Source: Ectocarpus siliculosus (taxonomy: Eukaryota > Sar > Phaeophyceae > Ectocarpales > Ectocarpaceae). Taken from it: a stretch of DNA of 63,092 bases. Of this stretch, positions 1 through 11,466 are shown piece after piece. Each line of letters begins with the position of its first letter. Position 1 is the first letter of the stretch. A program made the translations under genes and the position numbers. The notes beneath the pieces are model-generated. The model was not told the origin of the DNA, did not search any database, and was given only the letters and a program-made list of their open reading frames with translations. The stretch lies in assembly GCA_000310025.1 (NCBI GenBank), contig FN649740.1:3240839-3303930 (forward strand), given 5' to 3'.

Positions 1-134
1 AAGGGCCGGGGCGGGTGCGGCCCCCGGAAGGGGGGGGGGGGCCCGCACCGCCCCCCAGAGGAGCCCGCCTCAACACCGTCACCCCCCCCCCCCCCTCCCC
101 CCCCACCAACACAGATAACGCTTGCAGCTAAAGA

Positions 135-3100
135 CTAGTAAACGCTCTTGCAATACGCGCTGGAGCTGGACCTCGTTCCGAGCGAGAACCCTCCGATCAC
201 GCCGGCGACTCCGATGGCGGCGCACAGAGCACCGACAATTACGGGGTGCCAATAACCGTCCGAGCCGGAGGCGGGGAGGCCGGCGGTCGCGCCGCTCTCG
301 TCCCCGAGTCTGGCCGCGAAGTACGGCTGAGGCATCACCGTACAAACCTGCGATTTGACAACCAGCAGCAGCGTGGTGTTGTTGAGTTGCCTGTTAATTG
401 CAAGGTCGTCGTATGGAAGCTCGCATCATGGTCTAGCAGGAAAGGGCCAAAAACCGTCCATATCATACGACAAACGCGGGAAAGGGCGTGCAACATTTTT
501 GTTTGGCGCAACTGGTGTAGAAGCGAAGACCCAACAACCGGATGTGTGCGAAAGCAAAACAATACCTCTACATTCCAACAACACCGATGACTCCACATCC
601 ATGTGCACATTGTACGCGGGAAGAACACGACAATTCTACATACAGCAGGTCTCGACATGGTGCCGGTAATCTTTCTTGACACAGAGAAAGGCCTCCACAG
701 TGCCAAACCGGCACTATTGAGGGCTGCCCACTATAGTGCCGGTTCAGGCACTACCATCGTACTATCGTACCCGTCAATAGTGCCGCTTCAGATCACACAC
801 ACAGCCTTTCTTTGCCTGAAGGTCTGCCACAACAACAGGGTTCGGAGACGGGTTAACTTCGAGCTGGCTCGTTTTCTGTCCGTACGACCTCGTGACATGT
901 TGAAACTTCATGGTTTACTGGTATCCGAATCCCACCACAGCCCATCAGCCAACAGGTTGGGATTGATTTCAGTAGAGCAGGATGATGGAGGAGGAAAATA
1001 GAAATTATGGCATTGAAGAGAGCACGAGTTTCGAGCCAGATGACCTTCCTCACGACAAAACGCCGCAGGACTAGAGATCGACAACCGAAAGTGGAAACGA
1101 TAGTGAAGAGAGTAAGCGTGGAAAGTACAAGGAAAACGATGAAAGCACTCGAAACGTGTGTGCAAAGCGGTAGCATCTGGTACAAACGTCAAGTCTTCTG
1201 TTGCTACCGTTTCTATGTTTAACCCGGTAAATAGCTTAGCCTCCCGCATGGTACCCCCACGGGGTCCCAGATCATGGCTTGAGAAACGTTTCATGTTCTG
1301 TTTCAAACCGCTTTGAGATTGATGTATTTTCCTTGGTCAGCCGGATAGCAGCGCGGTCGATGGTGAAAGACTAAGGCACAAACAGAGAGACATAGATTGT
1401 TGCCGTACACACGCCTCACACAACCGATAGCAGTGCACGTGCTGCTGCTCAAGACCCCGGCAAACCAGCCCTACGCAGCGGGCAAAAGCGTAGATCAGCA
1501 TAATAGCTACAACGGGGTCATGGCACTTTTCTTAGCGGTCGTTTTTCTTGCGTCTGAAGGGTTGCTGTATTCGTCACTCCTTTGGGTTTTTGTATGTAAG
1601 CGCTATTCCAATCAGGAAATATTTCCCGGAAAACTTCCCCGAATCGTTTCTTGCGTGCAGATATAGAATACGGAGGCAGTTTTTACTTATGAAGAGAACC
1701 GGATCGGGGAAAGGAACAAGGGCGAAAAAAAAACGCGTCCTCCCTTCACCGATCCGGTTTGTTGGCAGAAGGATCGGGCAGCCGCACCGCTGGCGCCGCA
1801 ACATCACTTACAACGCTAGCAAAGCCTGCCAGACTCACGTCCAGGTCTACATATTGCGGACATTTTCCAGCGGCAGAATCCGGGTTCAGCGCGTTCTCCA
1901 AACTGAGACATTGCATGGCCCTCTCGTCTTCGACTGGTGCTCTTGGTGTTGGGGATATTTTCTCCATCACACATGACAAAACACGGAAACAGCAGTAGAA
2001 CGAACACAACAGCAGCGCCAAGGTCTCCAACGCGCTGATTCCTTCGGCTCGGCTGTCCATGTGATACATGTGCTCACTCCCGGCGCTGTGCTGCTTCGTG
2101 GGTGTTGGGGGCTTGGGTGCTGCTCAAGAAGGTGTGTGAAGGATGTGTGCCACCTCGGGCAAACCGCCGTTTGTTAATACCGTATATCACACAAGATAAC
2201 ACACCCCCTGGACCGATTTTCAAAGCTCGATTACTCCGGTCGCCCCGGTGGTCTAGTTGGTAGCCTCGAAACCTTCTAGAGGTCAGGTCAGGGGTTCGAA
2301 TCCCGGCGTAGGCGAGCTTTTCTTGCAAAGTGAGTTTTTCTCTCGCTTCCGCTCCTGGCCAAGTGGATAGCGCTAGTTCGTGTGTACACAGAGGGAAGAG
2401 AGTGCTGAACTCTTCTCGCATTAAAAATTGAAGGCGAAGTACCGCAGGAAGGGAGGGTAGAGAGGGGCTCTTCTGTGTGACCACGGGTTGGAGTAAAACG
2501 GCACTAGTAGTGCTGTGAGCGCTGATTTGAAGTGAAGAACAATAAAAAAAAAAAAAAACTCCACGACGAAGAGGATGCATAAATGAAACAATACGTTTTC
2601 GAACAGCTCTCGACGAGACGGTTCCAACGCCGCCGTTTTCGGCGCTGTGACTCTTCCTGCTGTTGAGAAATCGAGCTTTGAAAATCGGCCAAGGGGGTGT
2701 GTTATCTTGTGTCATATACGGTATGCGGTGAGATGGCCTGCTTTTGGTCGGAGACATGAACACAAATCCACGGCACCATGCAGCACTAGAACAACAGGGC
2801 CTCCGACACGCTTAACTCTTTCGCATTGGTCATGTGTATGATGCTGGCCCTCAGCGCCGCTGCCGCCCTATGACGGGTTGAGCTCGTCTACCTTTCGACA
2901 GGTGCTGGGTCGAAGTCGGGAGTCGCAACGGCGACTATTAGTGAGGCGGATAACTGAACAAATTGAAAGCAACACCCAGGTTGCGACACTCCGCGCTGCG
3001 CCTGTTGCTGAAAACAGCAGGCCGGGTGGACGGGGTCTTTCCAAGTGTGCTGTCCTTTGTGTCGGGTGCTGCGCTTTGTGCTTCTGCCGCTACTCTATGG

Positions 3101-5238
3101 TGAGCAAAACCCAGTCAGCCTGCCATATGTCGACCAAAGCGTGTATTGAGCGCAGAAACCGTATTTTCGCGATGGCATCATGATTACATGGAACAACCGG
3201 AAAAGAGGGCCGGCTTTCTTTTCGCCGTTCCGTGTTTTCAATCAGGGAAATCACCCCGTTGATTGGAACCGGCCTAAGGAGGCTCTACGTCCATGTCGTC
3301 CTTCAACTTCCTGTACATCGGGTGCGTGCATGAGCGTCCTTCTTTCGCTGTCGAGGGGTGCCTTTGAGGTTGCCTGGATAGTGCTACACCGAATATTAGC
3401 GAGGTGCCCTTTGAACGGGCAGCACGGTCTACGGTTAGAAGGCAGCGGATACTAACGTTTCACTAACTTGGTGCTGAGGTGGGAAGAAAACAATGACCGC
3501 AACAAACAGTCTCTGTGTCACGTTAGCTTGATGTGACTATTTAACGCGCATGCTTTATCGACAGGCTAGGAGCCTCACTAAACGTGCACGAAACATGAGG
3601 GAGCCCGCCCACGTCGCCCACCTCACCACTCATTTGATCCGGATACCGTTCGTTGAGCGTTCTGTCAGCCCCCCCCAAACGTAAGCGCTGCACTCTGGGA
3701 TCGAGTGACACTCGTCAATAGTTGAATGTACCAAGCCGGCACTGCTGTTGAGGGATTCTGAGACTCTGAAGAGAGTGCCGGCTTGAAGCACTATTTCAGC
3801 TACTCTTCTGAGTAGTGGCGTTGGCCGGTTTACAGTAGTGCCGGTCTAACGTCTGGGCACATACCGGCACTAAAAAGAGGGAAACATCCTGTACTCACCC
3901 ACCGAGCGTGATCCGTTTCCGACCACGGAACGATGGCGAGAGAGAGTGACGTAACGTTGCTGGGGCCCGGAGGGAGACATTGAGTGCCCGAGAGAAAGAT
4001 ATCACGTGTCCGCGAGAGAAGGACATTTAAGTGCCCGGAGAGAGCGTGCTCTAACGGTACAGTATCTACCGCCGGCCAGACACACGCGCGGAAATCACAG
4101 CAAGGTGGTATGCATGCGAATGCGTACTCTGCTGACGAATAGCGTTGGCAGTCCTCTCCAGCAGGCTGCGGAGCAATCGATCCAGCGGCCCAGGGGGCGT
4201 GTTATCTTACGCAACGTATGGGGTGGGGGCGAACACGTGCACAGGTGTGCAATGTAAAGCCGAAGCTCGATAGCTCCGAAACCGAAGAGGCTGCCGAAGG
4301 CCGAAAGGCGGTGTGGTAAGGCATCCAATTCTTCTACAGCAGTTGTCGAGAGCTGATGGTCGTGAGGCAATCGATCTCTAGTAAAACTGGAGGCAGAATA
4401 CCGTGAGGATGCGAGTCAGCCCAGAGGGGGGAGCGATCGACTTGCAAAGCGTAATTTCTCCACAACCGGGAGGGTGCGACCGCCAACTGATACTTGTCAG
4501 GAAAGCTCTCGATGACATAGTCTATTTCCAAAACCGCCCTATTCGACAGTGGTAACCTCCTGATTGTGGAGACATTACGCTTTGAAAATCGTTCGCACCC
4601 CTGTGCGTTGACTCGCAACCTTTACGGTACGTACGTTTGCTGTTTTGCTGTGCACATGTTACGCCTGCATTCAATGGCATGGAGATGTGTCTAGTAGAAG
4701 ATATATGGAGACTACATGTATTGTACTATATGGCCCAATCATCCCCGATGATGCTGCTCCAGCCGAACAAAACCACACACGGAGAAAAAACTGGGAACGG
4801 AACATTGTTGCCGCTCTTGCGTGCGACTCCCAAAGCGAGGGCGAGCCCCACTCTGAAGGAGGGATCGCCTCTCTCCGCCCTCTGCTGCTGCTGTGCCGGC
4901 CATCTGTTCTTGCTTACCTCCTCGAAGGAAACCCAAAGGTCGAGGCCGTCGACTCCCGCCCGGCAGAACTTGTCTGAGCAAGACTTGGCCAGCACGCCGA
5001 GATTGTTATCCGTGATGCTGCCAAGATTGAACGGCGACGAGTCCCAGGTGCTGGTGCTGTAGCCGGCCAGGTCAGCGCCGCCGGCTTGGGCGCTACCGAC
5101 CAGCACTCCCGCTTCCGCCACCGATGCTGCTACGAGGACCAAGGCAAGAAGAGGCCACGTGGACCACCTCGCAACGGGAGCAGCAGCAGCAGCAGCTCTC
5201 TGGTGTAGTGGTGGTCTCAGCGCCGCCATGATCATCAT
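135..5238 (-). CDS. Putative small type I membrane protein, copy A
   Basis: Three exons are recognised on the minus strand: 5238-4918 (start ATGATGATCATG), 1961-1839 and 326-135 (stop TAG). All joins are phase 0. Donors are GAG|GTAAGC and GAC|GTGAGT. Exon 1 encodes a hydrophobic signal peptide (WPLLALVLVAASVAEAG) and a short ectodomain with NLGVLAKSCSDKFC and DGLDLWVSFEE. Exon 2 adds two more cysteines (AMQCLSLEN, GKCPQYVDLD). The last exon holds one membrane helix (VIVGALCAAIGVAGVIGGF) and a short basic/serine tail. With these exons alone the product is about 210 residues. Inferred topology is secreted N-terminus and cytosolic tail. The gene at 28901-32618 has the same plan. I do not recognise the family. 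Further exons in the 3-kb first intron cannot be excluded, and the exon 2 acceptor is the least certain boundary. Confidence 0.6.
700..751. repeat. Near-perfect hairpin with AGTGCCGG arms
   Basis: The arms GTGCCAAACCGGCACTAT and ATAGTGCCGGTTCAGGCAC fold on each other around a short loop. AGTGCCGG motifs recur at 3.7-3.9 kb, and GTGCCGG lies at the edge of the element at 30 kb. This is probably the relic of a small foldback element inside the last intron of the flanking minus-strand gene. Confidence 0.5.
2178..2723. mobile_element. TA-flanked terminal-inverted-repeat MITE carrying a nested SINE
   Basis: The ends are inverted repeats of about 50 bp, beginning TACCGTATATCACACAAG at 2178 and ending CTTGTGTCATATACGGTA at 2723. 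The TA at each end suits a Tc1/mariner-type target duplication. Subtracting the SINE at 2238-2557 and one copy of its 5-bp target leaves 221 bp, the length of the uninterrupted copy at 46662-46882. No transposase is encoded, so it is non-autonomous. It lies in the first intron of the minus-strand membrane-protein gene. Confidence 0.85.
2238..2557 (+). mobile_element. tRNA-derived SINE with poly(A) tail
   Basis: The head looks like a tRNA gene: A box TGGTCTAGTTGG at 2249-2260, B box GGTTCGAATCC at 2293-2303, and a partly paired acceptor stem (GTCGCC with GGCGA). A tRNA-unrelated body follows, then a tail AATAAAAAAAAAAAAAA. ACTCC flanks both sides (2233-2237 and 2558-2562). The same MITE without the insert (46662-46882) gives the empty site. 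The acceptor stem has mismatches, so this is a SINE and not a functional tRNA gene. A second A-box-like string, TGGCCAAGTGGATAGCGC, lies in the body near 2358. Confidence 0.85.
3715..3875. repeat. Cluster of inverted AGTGCCGG motifs
   Basis: AAGCCGGCACT near 3734 is inverted at about 3775 as AGTGCCGGCTT. Further copies, AGTGCCGGT and ACCGGCACT, lie near 3838 and 3868. It resembles the hairpin at 700-751 and is probably a decayed foldback or MITE relic. No coding content is seen. Confidence 0.4.
4195..4630. mobile_element. Degraded relative of the CCGTA-type MITE
   Basis: CAGGGGGCGTGTTATCTTAC near 4195 resembles the subterminal part of the MITE at 2178-2723. The right side shows CTTTGAAAATCG followed by TTTACGGTA ending near 4629, like the MITE's right end. 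Inside, a stretch of about 30 bp at 4437-4470 (CAAAGCGTAATTTCTCCACA) is inverted at 4563-4593. Boundaries are approximate. It lies in the first intron of the minus-strand membrane-protein gene. Confidence 0.4.
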
Positions 5239-5568
5239 GTGTTTATTCGCGACTTGCTGTGTGCTTTGCCGTGCAGAAAAGGTCGCCACGTTTGTTATCT
5301 CTCCTCCCCTCGTTGCTTAGCAAGGTAACAGCTACTGCGCCGTCGCAGTCCGCCTTGCCTGGTGCTTTTAGGACTGGTCACGAAAACCTTGCAGCTGATG
5401 TGAGGGGGTGAAATTTTTCCGGGTCGTTGTGGTCGCCTCTGCTACTTGCTACTTGCTACTTGGCGTCTTGCGGTCTTTTCAACTTTCAACTTTTTTGGCT
5501 CTCTGTCCTACAGTTTTTACGGTAAGAAAATAACCCGTGAACTACCGGCTAAATACGAACATCCGCCG

Positions 5569-6055
5569 TGTTGGATGTACTCACAGCATTGACAGATTAT
5601 TGCAACCGAGGAATGTTCCTAGAAGATGGAGCGGGGGATTTTGGGGGTTCCGCAGTTGTAATAAATTGGGGGAAATGGTGGTACCATCTTTGCCACATAT
5701 TATTGTTTTCTGGGTATGCGTGTCAGCAACGGTGTTGGCCACGTGCCCTTGATTTATTCATCTTCCTTTTTCCCGGCTATCACGCCCTGGGCTATCACGC
5801 CCGTGCCCATACTACCTATCCACCATCTATCACGCTGCCAGGCTTTCACGCCTCTAGGCTATCACGCCATCACAACAGCTATCACAGCACCAGCGTCAAC
5901 ACATCAGAGCTATCACGCTCCGGAACATCATAGATGCGGCGGGTTACCACACCCGTGGGCAGTTTACTGTATTTTATCGTTGCCGGCAAACTCGCCGCGC
6001 GGTTCTTTTATTTTTGCCGTCTACAACTGCGCCGGGCGCACCAAGCCACCCAACA
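5569..6055 (+). repeat. 5' LTR of the gag-only element
   Basis: It begins TGTTGGATGTACTC and ends AAGCCACCCAACA. It differs from the 3' copy by a single extra A in the run GGGGGAAATGG, as far as read by eye. No convincing primer-binding site starting with TGG lies directly downstream; the sequence there is CGCTAGCGTAATAG. Confidence 0.92.
5775..5920 (+). promoter_or_regulatory. U3 array of CTATCACGCC motifs
   Basis: About seven degenerate copies of GGCTATCACGCC occur in 146 bp of the LTR, some as TTTCACGCC or CTATCACGCT. The array is repeated at about 10983-11128 in the 3' LTR. Arrays of short repeats in the U3 part of LTRs commonly act as enhancers; that role is inferred here. Confidence 0.45.
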
Positions 6056-6117
6056 CGCTAGCGTAATAGATCAAGAAAGTGGCTGCTGTGTCTGCGCGAA
6101 TAAGACGGCTGGAGGAG

Positions 6118-7449
6118 ATGGACGAAGACCTCCGCGGGGACCAGGGACTAGTTCCTCTCCCCACGGGGAAGACAACGGGGGGGAAGGACGAGGTTCGTTG
6201 AACCTCCCACGATGTGGACCAGCAGGGAGGAACGAAAGCAGCCGCGGATGGAGGGGAACAAGATCCAACTATCGCCCTTGTCGACCTCCTCCGCCGGGTT
6301 GCCAACTTCGCCTCCCAGACTCCGGGACATGACGTCCGCTCAGGCACGTCTAGTTCCCAGCCCATAGAGTTGAAGCTGAGAGAGAGAGTCGAAGTACCTG
6401 AGTGGAATGATGCTTTCTTGAAGGATCGAAGTGTGACTGTCGCGTTCCGAATTTTTACGAGTTGTTTCTCAGGGTGGATGGATGCAGAGGGTCTTGAAGA
6501 GATCATGAGAGGAGAAGAGATTCCTGTGGGTTCGTTGCACGTCGATAAGACTTGGTTGCGGCAGAGGTATGGCGATGAAAGTGTTCGAAAGGCCACGAGA
6601 GTCTGGATGTGCTTGATCACGAAAATCAACGTTCAACCTATACTAGACCAGATACTAGCTTCAGAGAGTCCACAAGCAGGGTGGAGAGTGTTTCAGTCCT
6701 ACTACACTACAAACAGGACGCATGAGAGAGAAATCCTGGACGGCACTTGGAACTGCCTTAGACAGAAGCATGGAGAGACTCTGGTCGACTACTGGGGAAG
6801 GGCGAATACTGTGTGGATGCAATTACAGTCTTGTGGGGACAATCGAGAGGAGACGTTAATGTCGAGACACTTTGCACGTGGCTTGCTCCCAATGTACGAC
6901 GATGTCAAAGACCGTATTCTGTTCCACCCCATGCTTTCGAGAGGTACTCTGGAAGAGACGCTGAGGCTGGTCGAGCACGAGCAGAGGATCAAACGGAGGT
7001 GTGGGGAGGGGATCGAGGACACGAGGCATGCGCCCGTCGCTGCCGGCGCAGGCCGGGACGGCGGCATGAGGAGAGCAGCTGCTGCGGGAGCGGATGGCGG
7101 ACCATCTCATGAGCAGAGAGGTGCCTTCTTCTGCCAGGTTCACGGAGCGAACTCCTCCCACAACACCCCAGACTGCCATAAACTTCGCAAGGACTTCTTG
7201 TTCCACTACAACGACTTCATGGCGTTCATTCGCGAGAGGGACGGTATGCGGGGACCAGGTTTTCCTCAGGCCGGGGGGCAAGAATCGGGGCGCTTGTCGG
7301 GCGGATCATATCGAGAGCAGCTGCACCAACTCGACCAAGGGGCAAGCTGGGGTCGGGGCCGCCCGTTCTGTCCCCGTTCTGCAGGGCCCGACGCTGATGA
7401 GCAGCGAGTCTTCAACGAGGCCTTTAGCACCGCTACTCAGCCGGCGACT

Positions 7450-7499
<50 letters not shown>

Positions 7500-8340
7500 C
7501 ATCGGCGCTAATCCAACGACCTCTGCCTCCTCGACGGCGACCCCCTCTCCACCTCCGGGCGACACTCCTCCAGCAAGTGGCGCCCCTCTTCGTCTCTTCC
7601 TCACACGTAGTGTGAATTCTCTAGGCGAGTCTGATTCTGTGTCTGGAAATGAGATTAGAGTTGTTAGTGATGGGGAGGTGTCTGGTGTTCCCGTTGCTGG
7701 TATGTCTGTGCCTGATGTTCCTGTGGTTCCTGTGGTGAAGCCTGCTGTGACCTTTCAAGCCCCGGTATGGCACACTAGGATGTCAACACCCAAAGGTGGT
7801 GAGCAGTTGCAGGGAGACTCGGGGACGAGTGCGGGGATGTTTGATGCGAGGGAAGGTGTTGCGTCTAAGTGTGATGTGGCTGTGTTGGGTCGTGCCGAAC
7901 AAATGGATGTTGACGGTTTCCACCACCGCGCTGGCTACTTTCCCCAACCCGTTTTGAGTTTGACTGCCAAGCAACAAGGGAACACCCTCCCCAGGGAGTT
8001 GGGACCCGGGGCCATCGCCGCTTCGCAGCCCGCTGCCACCGCTGCGCCTTGGCCTGTAGCCGCCGCCGCCGCCGCCGCCGCCGCACCACCGCCGCTGCCG
8101 CCAAGTCCCGGGGCACCCGTGCCGCCTGCATCCTCGCCGGATGTCGCCGCGCTGCCGGACCCGCGGATGACTGCGACGAGGACTACCGCCGCTCCGCTGC
8201 CCGCCGCTGTTACTACCGCCGCGCCGTTGCCGACACGCAAATCGGTGCCGACCTTCGAGGCCGATGGACCACATCCATCTCCGACGGCGCGTATTGAACG
8301 GCAAGCCGATGATTTGGCCTGGGATGATACGGACCGGTGA
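6118..8340 (+). CDS. Gag polyprotein of the gag-only LTR element, one in-frame stop
   Basis: From the ATG at 6118 the frame meets a TGA at 6199 and then runs open to 8340, giving 708 codons after the stop. CGA to TGA would be a single CpG-type change, so the stop is probably a mutation, or translation starts downstream. Around 6680-7000 lies a retrotransposon Gag core of the Copia type (WRVFQSYYTTNRTHEREIL; LLPMYDDVKDRIL). A zinc-binding string CQVHGANSSHNTPDC follows near 7130. Further on come a 16-glutamine run, proline/serine-rich stretches and an alanine run. It would assemble the cytoplasmic particle. No pol domain follows in any frame. Confidence 0.8.
7450..7497 (+). repeat. (CAG)16 microsatellite coding polyglutamine
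   Basis: Sixteen uninterrupted CAG codons lie inside gag. CAG/CTG runs recur elsewhere in the window, including 47716-47750, 52400-52432, 53393-53412 and 62660-62692, so the bias is general to this genome. Confidence 0.95.
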
Positions 8341-10776
8341 GCTGGGGGAAGGCGAGCTGGGGGGCGACGAGATGGAGGGCGGTGGAGAACAGGATGTTTG
8401 GGAGGGGTGCATGTGGGAGATCAAGAACAACCTGCTGGGGGTCGCCCCTCCGAGCGGGGCACTCCGTTTGGGCTCGTGACGCGCCTTGCATCGCGCGACG
8501 ACATCGAGTCTGATCTAACAATGTGGGTTTCGTGTTTAGTTTAGTTTTTTTTGCCTTTCTTTCTGGCAGCGCGTTTTACTTTTGCACTGGTTTTTTCTTC
8601 TTTGTTGCTGTTTTTATGTACATCCAGAATCATGGGGGGGGGGATGTCATGTGTGACCATGATTCTAGAGGGCATGAACAGCAATCGATTTGTTTTTGTT
8701 TCCCCATATGAACAGCTACCTTTGCAGGGGGGCTGTCTCCATGTTTGTTAGTTGGCATTTTGATATTCGCGGAGTGTTCTTGCATGAACTCTGGAAATGT
8801 AAGGGGTATGTTTCGGGATGTGACAGCGGGGGGCTGTCTATATGTTTGTTTAGTTTTCTATCCGTTTCGTGGACAGCAACGGCGGCACCGATTTGCGTGT
8901 GCGCACTGTTTAGTTTGGTGCTCAACGACTATACTGGAGCAAGGAGTTGGCAGGAGTGATTGTTAGGGCCTATGTGCTTTCCGAATACTCGTTTCTGTCG
9001 TCCAAGAAATTGTAACATTGTTTCGTTTGAGTTTTTGTGCCTACTCTTTGAAGCTGTTTTCCTCAGAATTGTCCGTCCCCATTCCGATGTTTTTCTGATG
9101 CAGCGCTGCCGCTTGTTTGGTATTTGTCTGAGAATGGTTCTGTGCTGTTGACGGTTTGAGATAATTTCCAGAGAAGGATGCATCGCCCAGCGGGGATGGA
9201 AACCACGGGCAACGGCGGTTTAGTGACAGATGTATGCGGGTTTGTGGATCCGGAATTGTTTTTTTGGTTGGTTTTTGGTTTTGGCTTGTTTCGGCGTTCT
9301 TTCGGATTTGATTTTGCGATTGAAATTGCACCTGCAAGAATATTTGACGGCATGAAGGCTGCGTTGAAACTGTTCAGAAAGGATCATGATGATGGAATAG
9401 GGTTATTGGTTTGAATCCTTGCGGCCATGTCGCGAAGGCCGCTACTATGGTTGTGCTTGTTGTTTTTGTTTTTTCCTTCTGCGTGTGGCATTTTTTTTTA
9501 GGTAGAAGGCTCTATCTACATTGTTGTTGTCCCCTGTGTGTTTGGCGCGCCTCTCCATGTACCATCGGCCAGGGGTAACCCCTCTATTTATATAAAATGC
9601 TATGTCTTCGATGCTGTTGTCAATTGTCATTGGGGGGGGAATTGGTGTGTCATGACAATTAACTACAGCAATGTTACGAAGAATGGAATGTTTCGTCTGT
9701 TTTCGATGTTCGATTTGCAGAGTTCGGGATTTGACAATGCAGGTTGCGATTTTGGGGTTGTTTCCAGTACCCAAATGTCACAAGATGCGTTTATCAAGTA
9801 GAGGGTTGATCCCTTCACGTCTGGTGTTCGGAGAAGGGGGGCCGCAGCCAGACATGCATGGGTAGGGTATGCAGGAAGAAAATAAAAGGTATTGTAGGAA
9901 ACTGAACGAACGGAGGTTTGTTTGTGTTTGAGGAAAAATAATGAAAGAAGAAGGGGGGCCTATCTTTGTAGCACTCCATGACTCCAATGTACCTCGCGCT
10001 GTCAACCACGCAGGCAGGGCACGTAGCGATGTCACATGTTTCAAGGAGATTTTGTTTCTGAGGCAGGTTTGGTGTTGCTCCCATGTTGCTGAGGTATTCT
10101 GGTTTGTAATTTCATCGTGTTTGTTGGACATTGAATTCAAGATTGGCCGATAGAAAATACTCGAAAGGGTTTTTTTGTATTAATGGTCTTCGTGTTGTTA
10201 TGAGGATGAGGTATTATTGTGGAGTCGAGCATTTTTGTGCAATCATGATTCTTGTGCTACGTGTGGATTTGAAGTCTCCTCGGAAAGTGATTTGTCCCGG
10301 ACGGTGTTGGATGTGTTTGCATTTGTGTTCGTTTTCATTTGTTCCTGATATAACCCATTGGCGGTTGTTTCCACGATTTGAGTTTTGGATGATTTGATAT
10401 TGGGAATTTGAAATTCATGAGCGACCGATGGAAATTGTTGGTGGTGTTCCTGGTTTAATGGTTTGGAACCGATGGGAATTGCAATCAAGTGTTTCTGGTT
10501 TAATGGTTTTTAGTGAATGTTTTGATCTTTGGAGATTCTGGATACAATGGAGACCGATGGAGATTCTGGTAGTAGGTGTTTCTGGTTCGTTTGCGACAAA
10601 TGGAAGTTCGAACTAGTCTCTCTGGTTTAATGGTTTATGGTTGTTGCAAGAGGATGGGAGGAGAAACGACTGTTGCACAATGACATTGATTTCTGGAGTT
10701 TTTGGGATGGGTTTCGTGTGATGCATAATATAAGCAAGTTCGGGTATAATCTTGACAATGCAGCGAGCAGGGGGGC
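8341..10776 (+). other. Non-coding internal region of the gag-only element
   Basis: It has no ORF with recognisable pol domains. The plus strand is strikingly T+G-rich. At about 10425-10640 it carries irregular repeats of GGTTTAATGGTTT and ACCGATGG. The region ends in the G-rich tract before the 3' LTR. It appears to replace the pol region of an autonomous relative. Confidence 0.7.
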
Positions 10777-11262
10777 TGTTGGATGTACTCACAGCATTGA
10801 CAGATTATTGCAACCGAGGAATGTTCCTAGAAGATGGAGCGGGGGATTTTGGGGGTTCCGCAGTTGTAATAAATTGGGGGAATGGTGGTACCATCTTTGC
10901 CACATATTATTGTTTTCTGGGTATGCGTGTCAGCAACGGTGTTGGCCACGTGCCCTTGATTTATTCATCTTCCTTTTTCCCGGCTATCACGCCCTGGGCT
11001 ATCACGCCCGTGCCCATACTACCTATCCACCATCTATCACGCTGCCAGGCTTTCACGCCTCTAGGCTATCACGCCATCACAACAGCTATCACAGCACCAG
11101 CGTCAACACATCAGAGCTATCACGCTCCGGAACATCATAGATGCGGCGGGTTACCACACCCGTGGGCAGTTTACTGTATTTTATCGTTGCCGGCAAACTC
11201 GCCGCGCGGTTCTTTTATTTTTGCCGTCTACAACTGCGCCGGGCGCACCAAGCCACCCAACA
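10777..11262 (+). repeat. 3' LTR of the gag-only element
   Basis: This is the direct repeat of 5569-6055. It starts TGTTGG, ends CCAACA, and is followed at once by CGCCG, the target duplication. Confidence 0.92.
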
Positions 11263-11466
11263 CGCCGTCCGTTCCTTTTGGGCCAGATCCGTCCACAACA
11301 AGATACAGAACATGCATACCAATTGTGCATACCGTATTAAATAGTCGGAGAGGTGGCGGTCGGGGAGATCGCCCCGGAGTGGGCGTGAATACAACACCTG
11401 TGTGTATGTCATCGGGGATCGCACCGGTCGGAGAGGCTTTTGAAAAAACTAAACGAAATAATAATC
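11263..11466. other. Spacer between the two LTR elements with GTCGGAGAG motifs
   Basis: It contains AGTCGGAGAGG near 11342 and CACCGGTCGGAGAG near 11421. Beyond the Gypsy element, 20270-20370 has two more direct copies and one inverted copy (CTCTCCGACTA). The Gypsy element therefore seems to sit inside an older repeat with these motifs. No ORF of interest is present. Confidence 0.45.

Larger units (their letters stand above)
5569..11262 (+). mobile_element. Young gag-only LTR retrotransposon (Copia-like, non-autonomous)
   Basis: Two nearly identical LTRs (487 and 486 bp) bound this 5.7-kb element. Each starts TGTTGG and ends CCAACA. The 5-bp target duplication CGCCG is at 5564-5568 and 11263-11267. 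The only long ORF is gag; 8341-10776 contains no protease, reverse transcriptase, RNase H or integrase. A G-rich tract (GCGAGCAGGGGGGC) just before the 3' LTR is the likely polypurine tract. It fits the class described in plants as terminal-repeat elements with a Gag domain, which need pol supplied in trans. Near-identity of the LTRs implies recent insertion. Confidence 0.9.

Noticed and set aside
2241..2312. Functional tRNA gene
   Set aside because: The A and B boxes are good, but the acceptor stem is mismatched, no clean anticodon stem forms, and a SINE body with poly(A) and target duplication follows.
2074..2763. 229-codon minus-strand ORF
   Set aside because: It runs across the whole MITE and its nested SINE, including the poly(A) tail read as poly-Phe, so it is a shadow of repeats.
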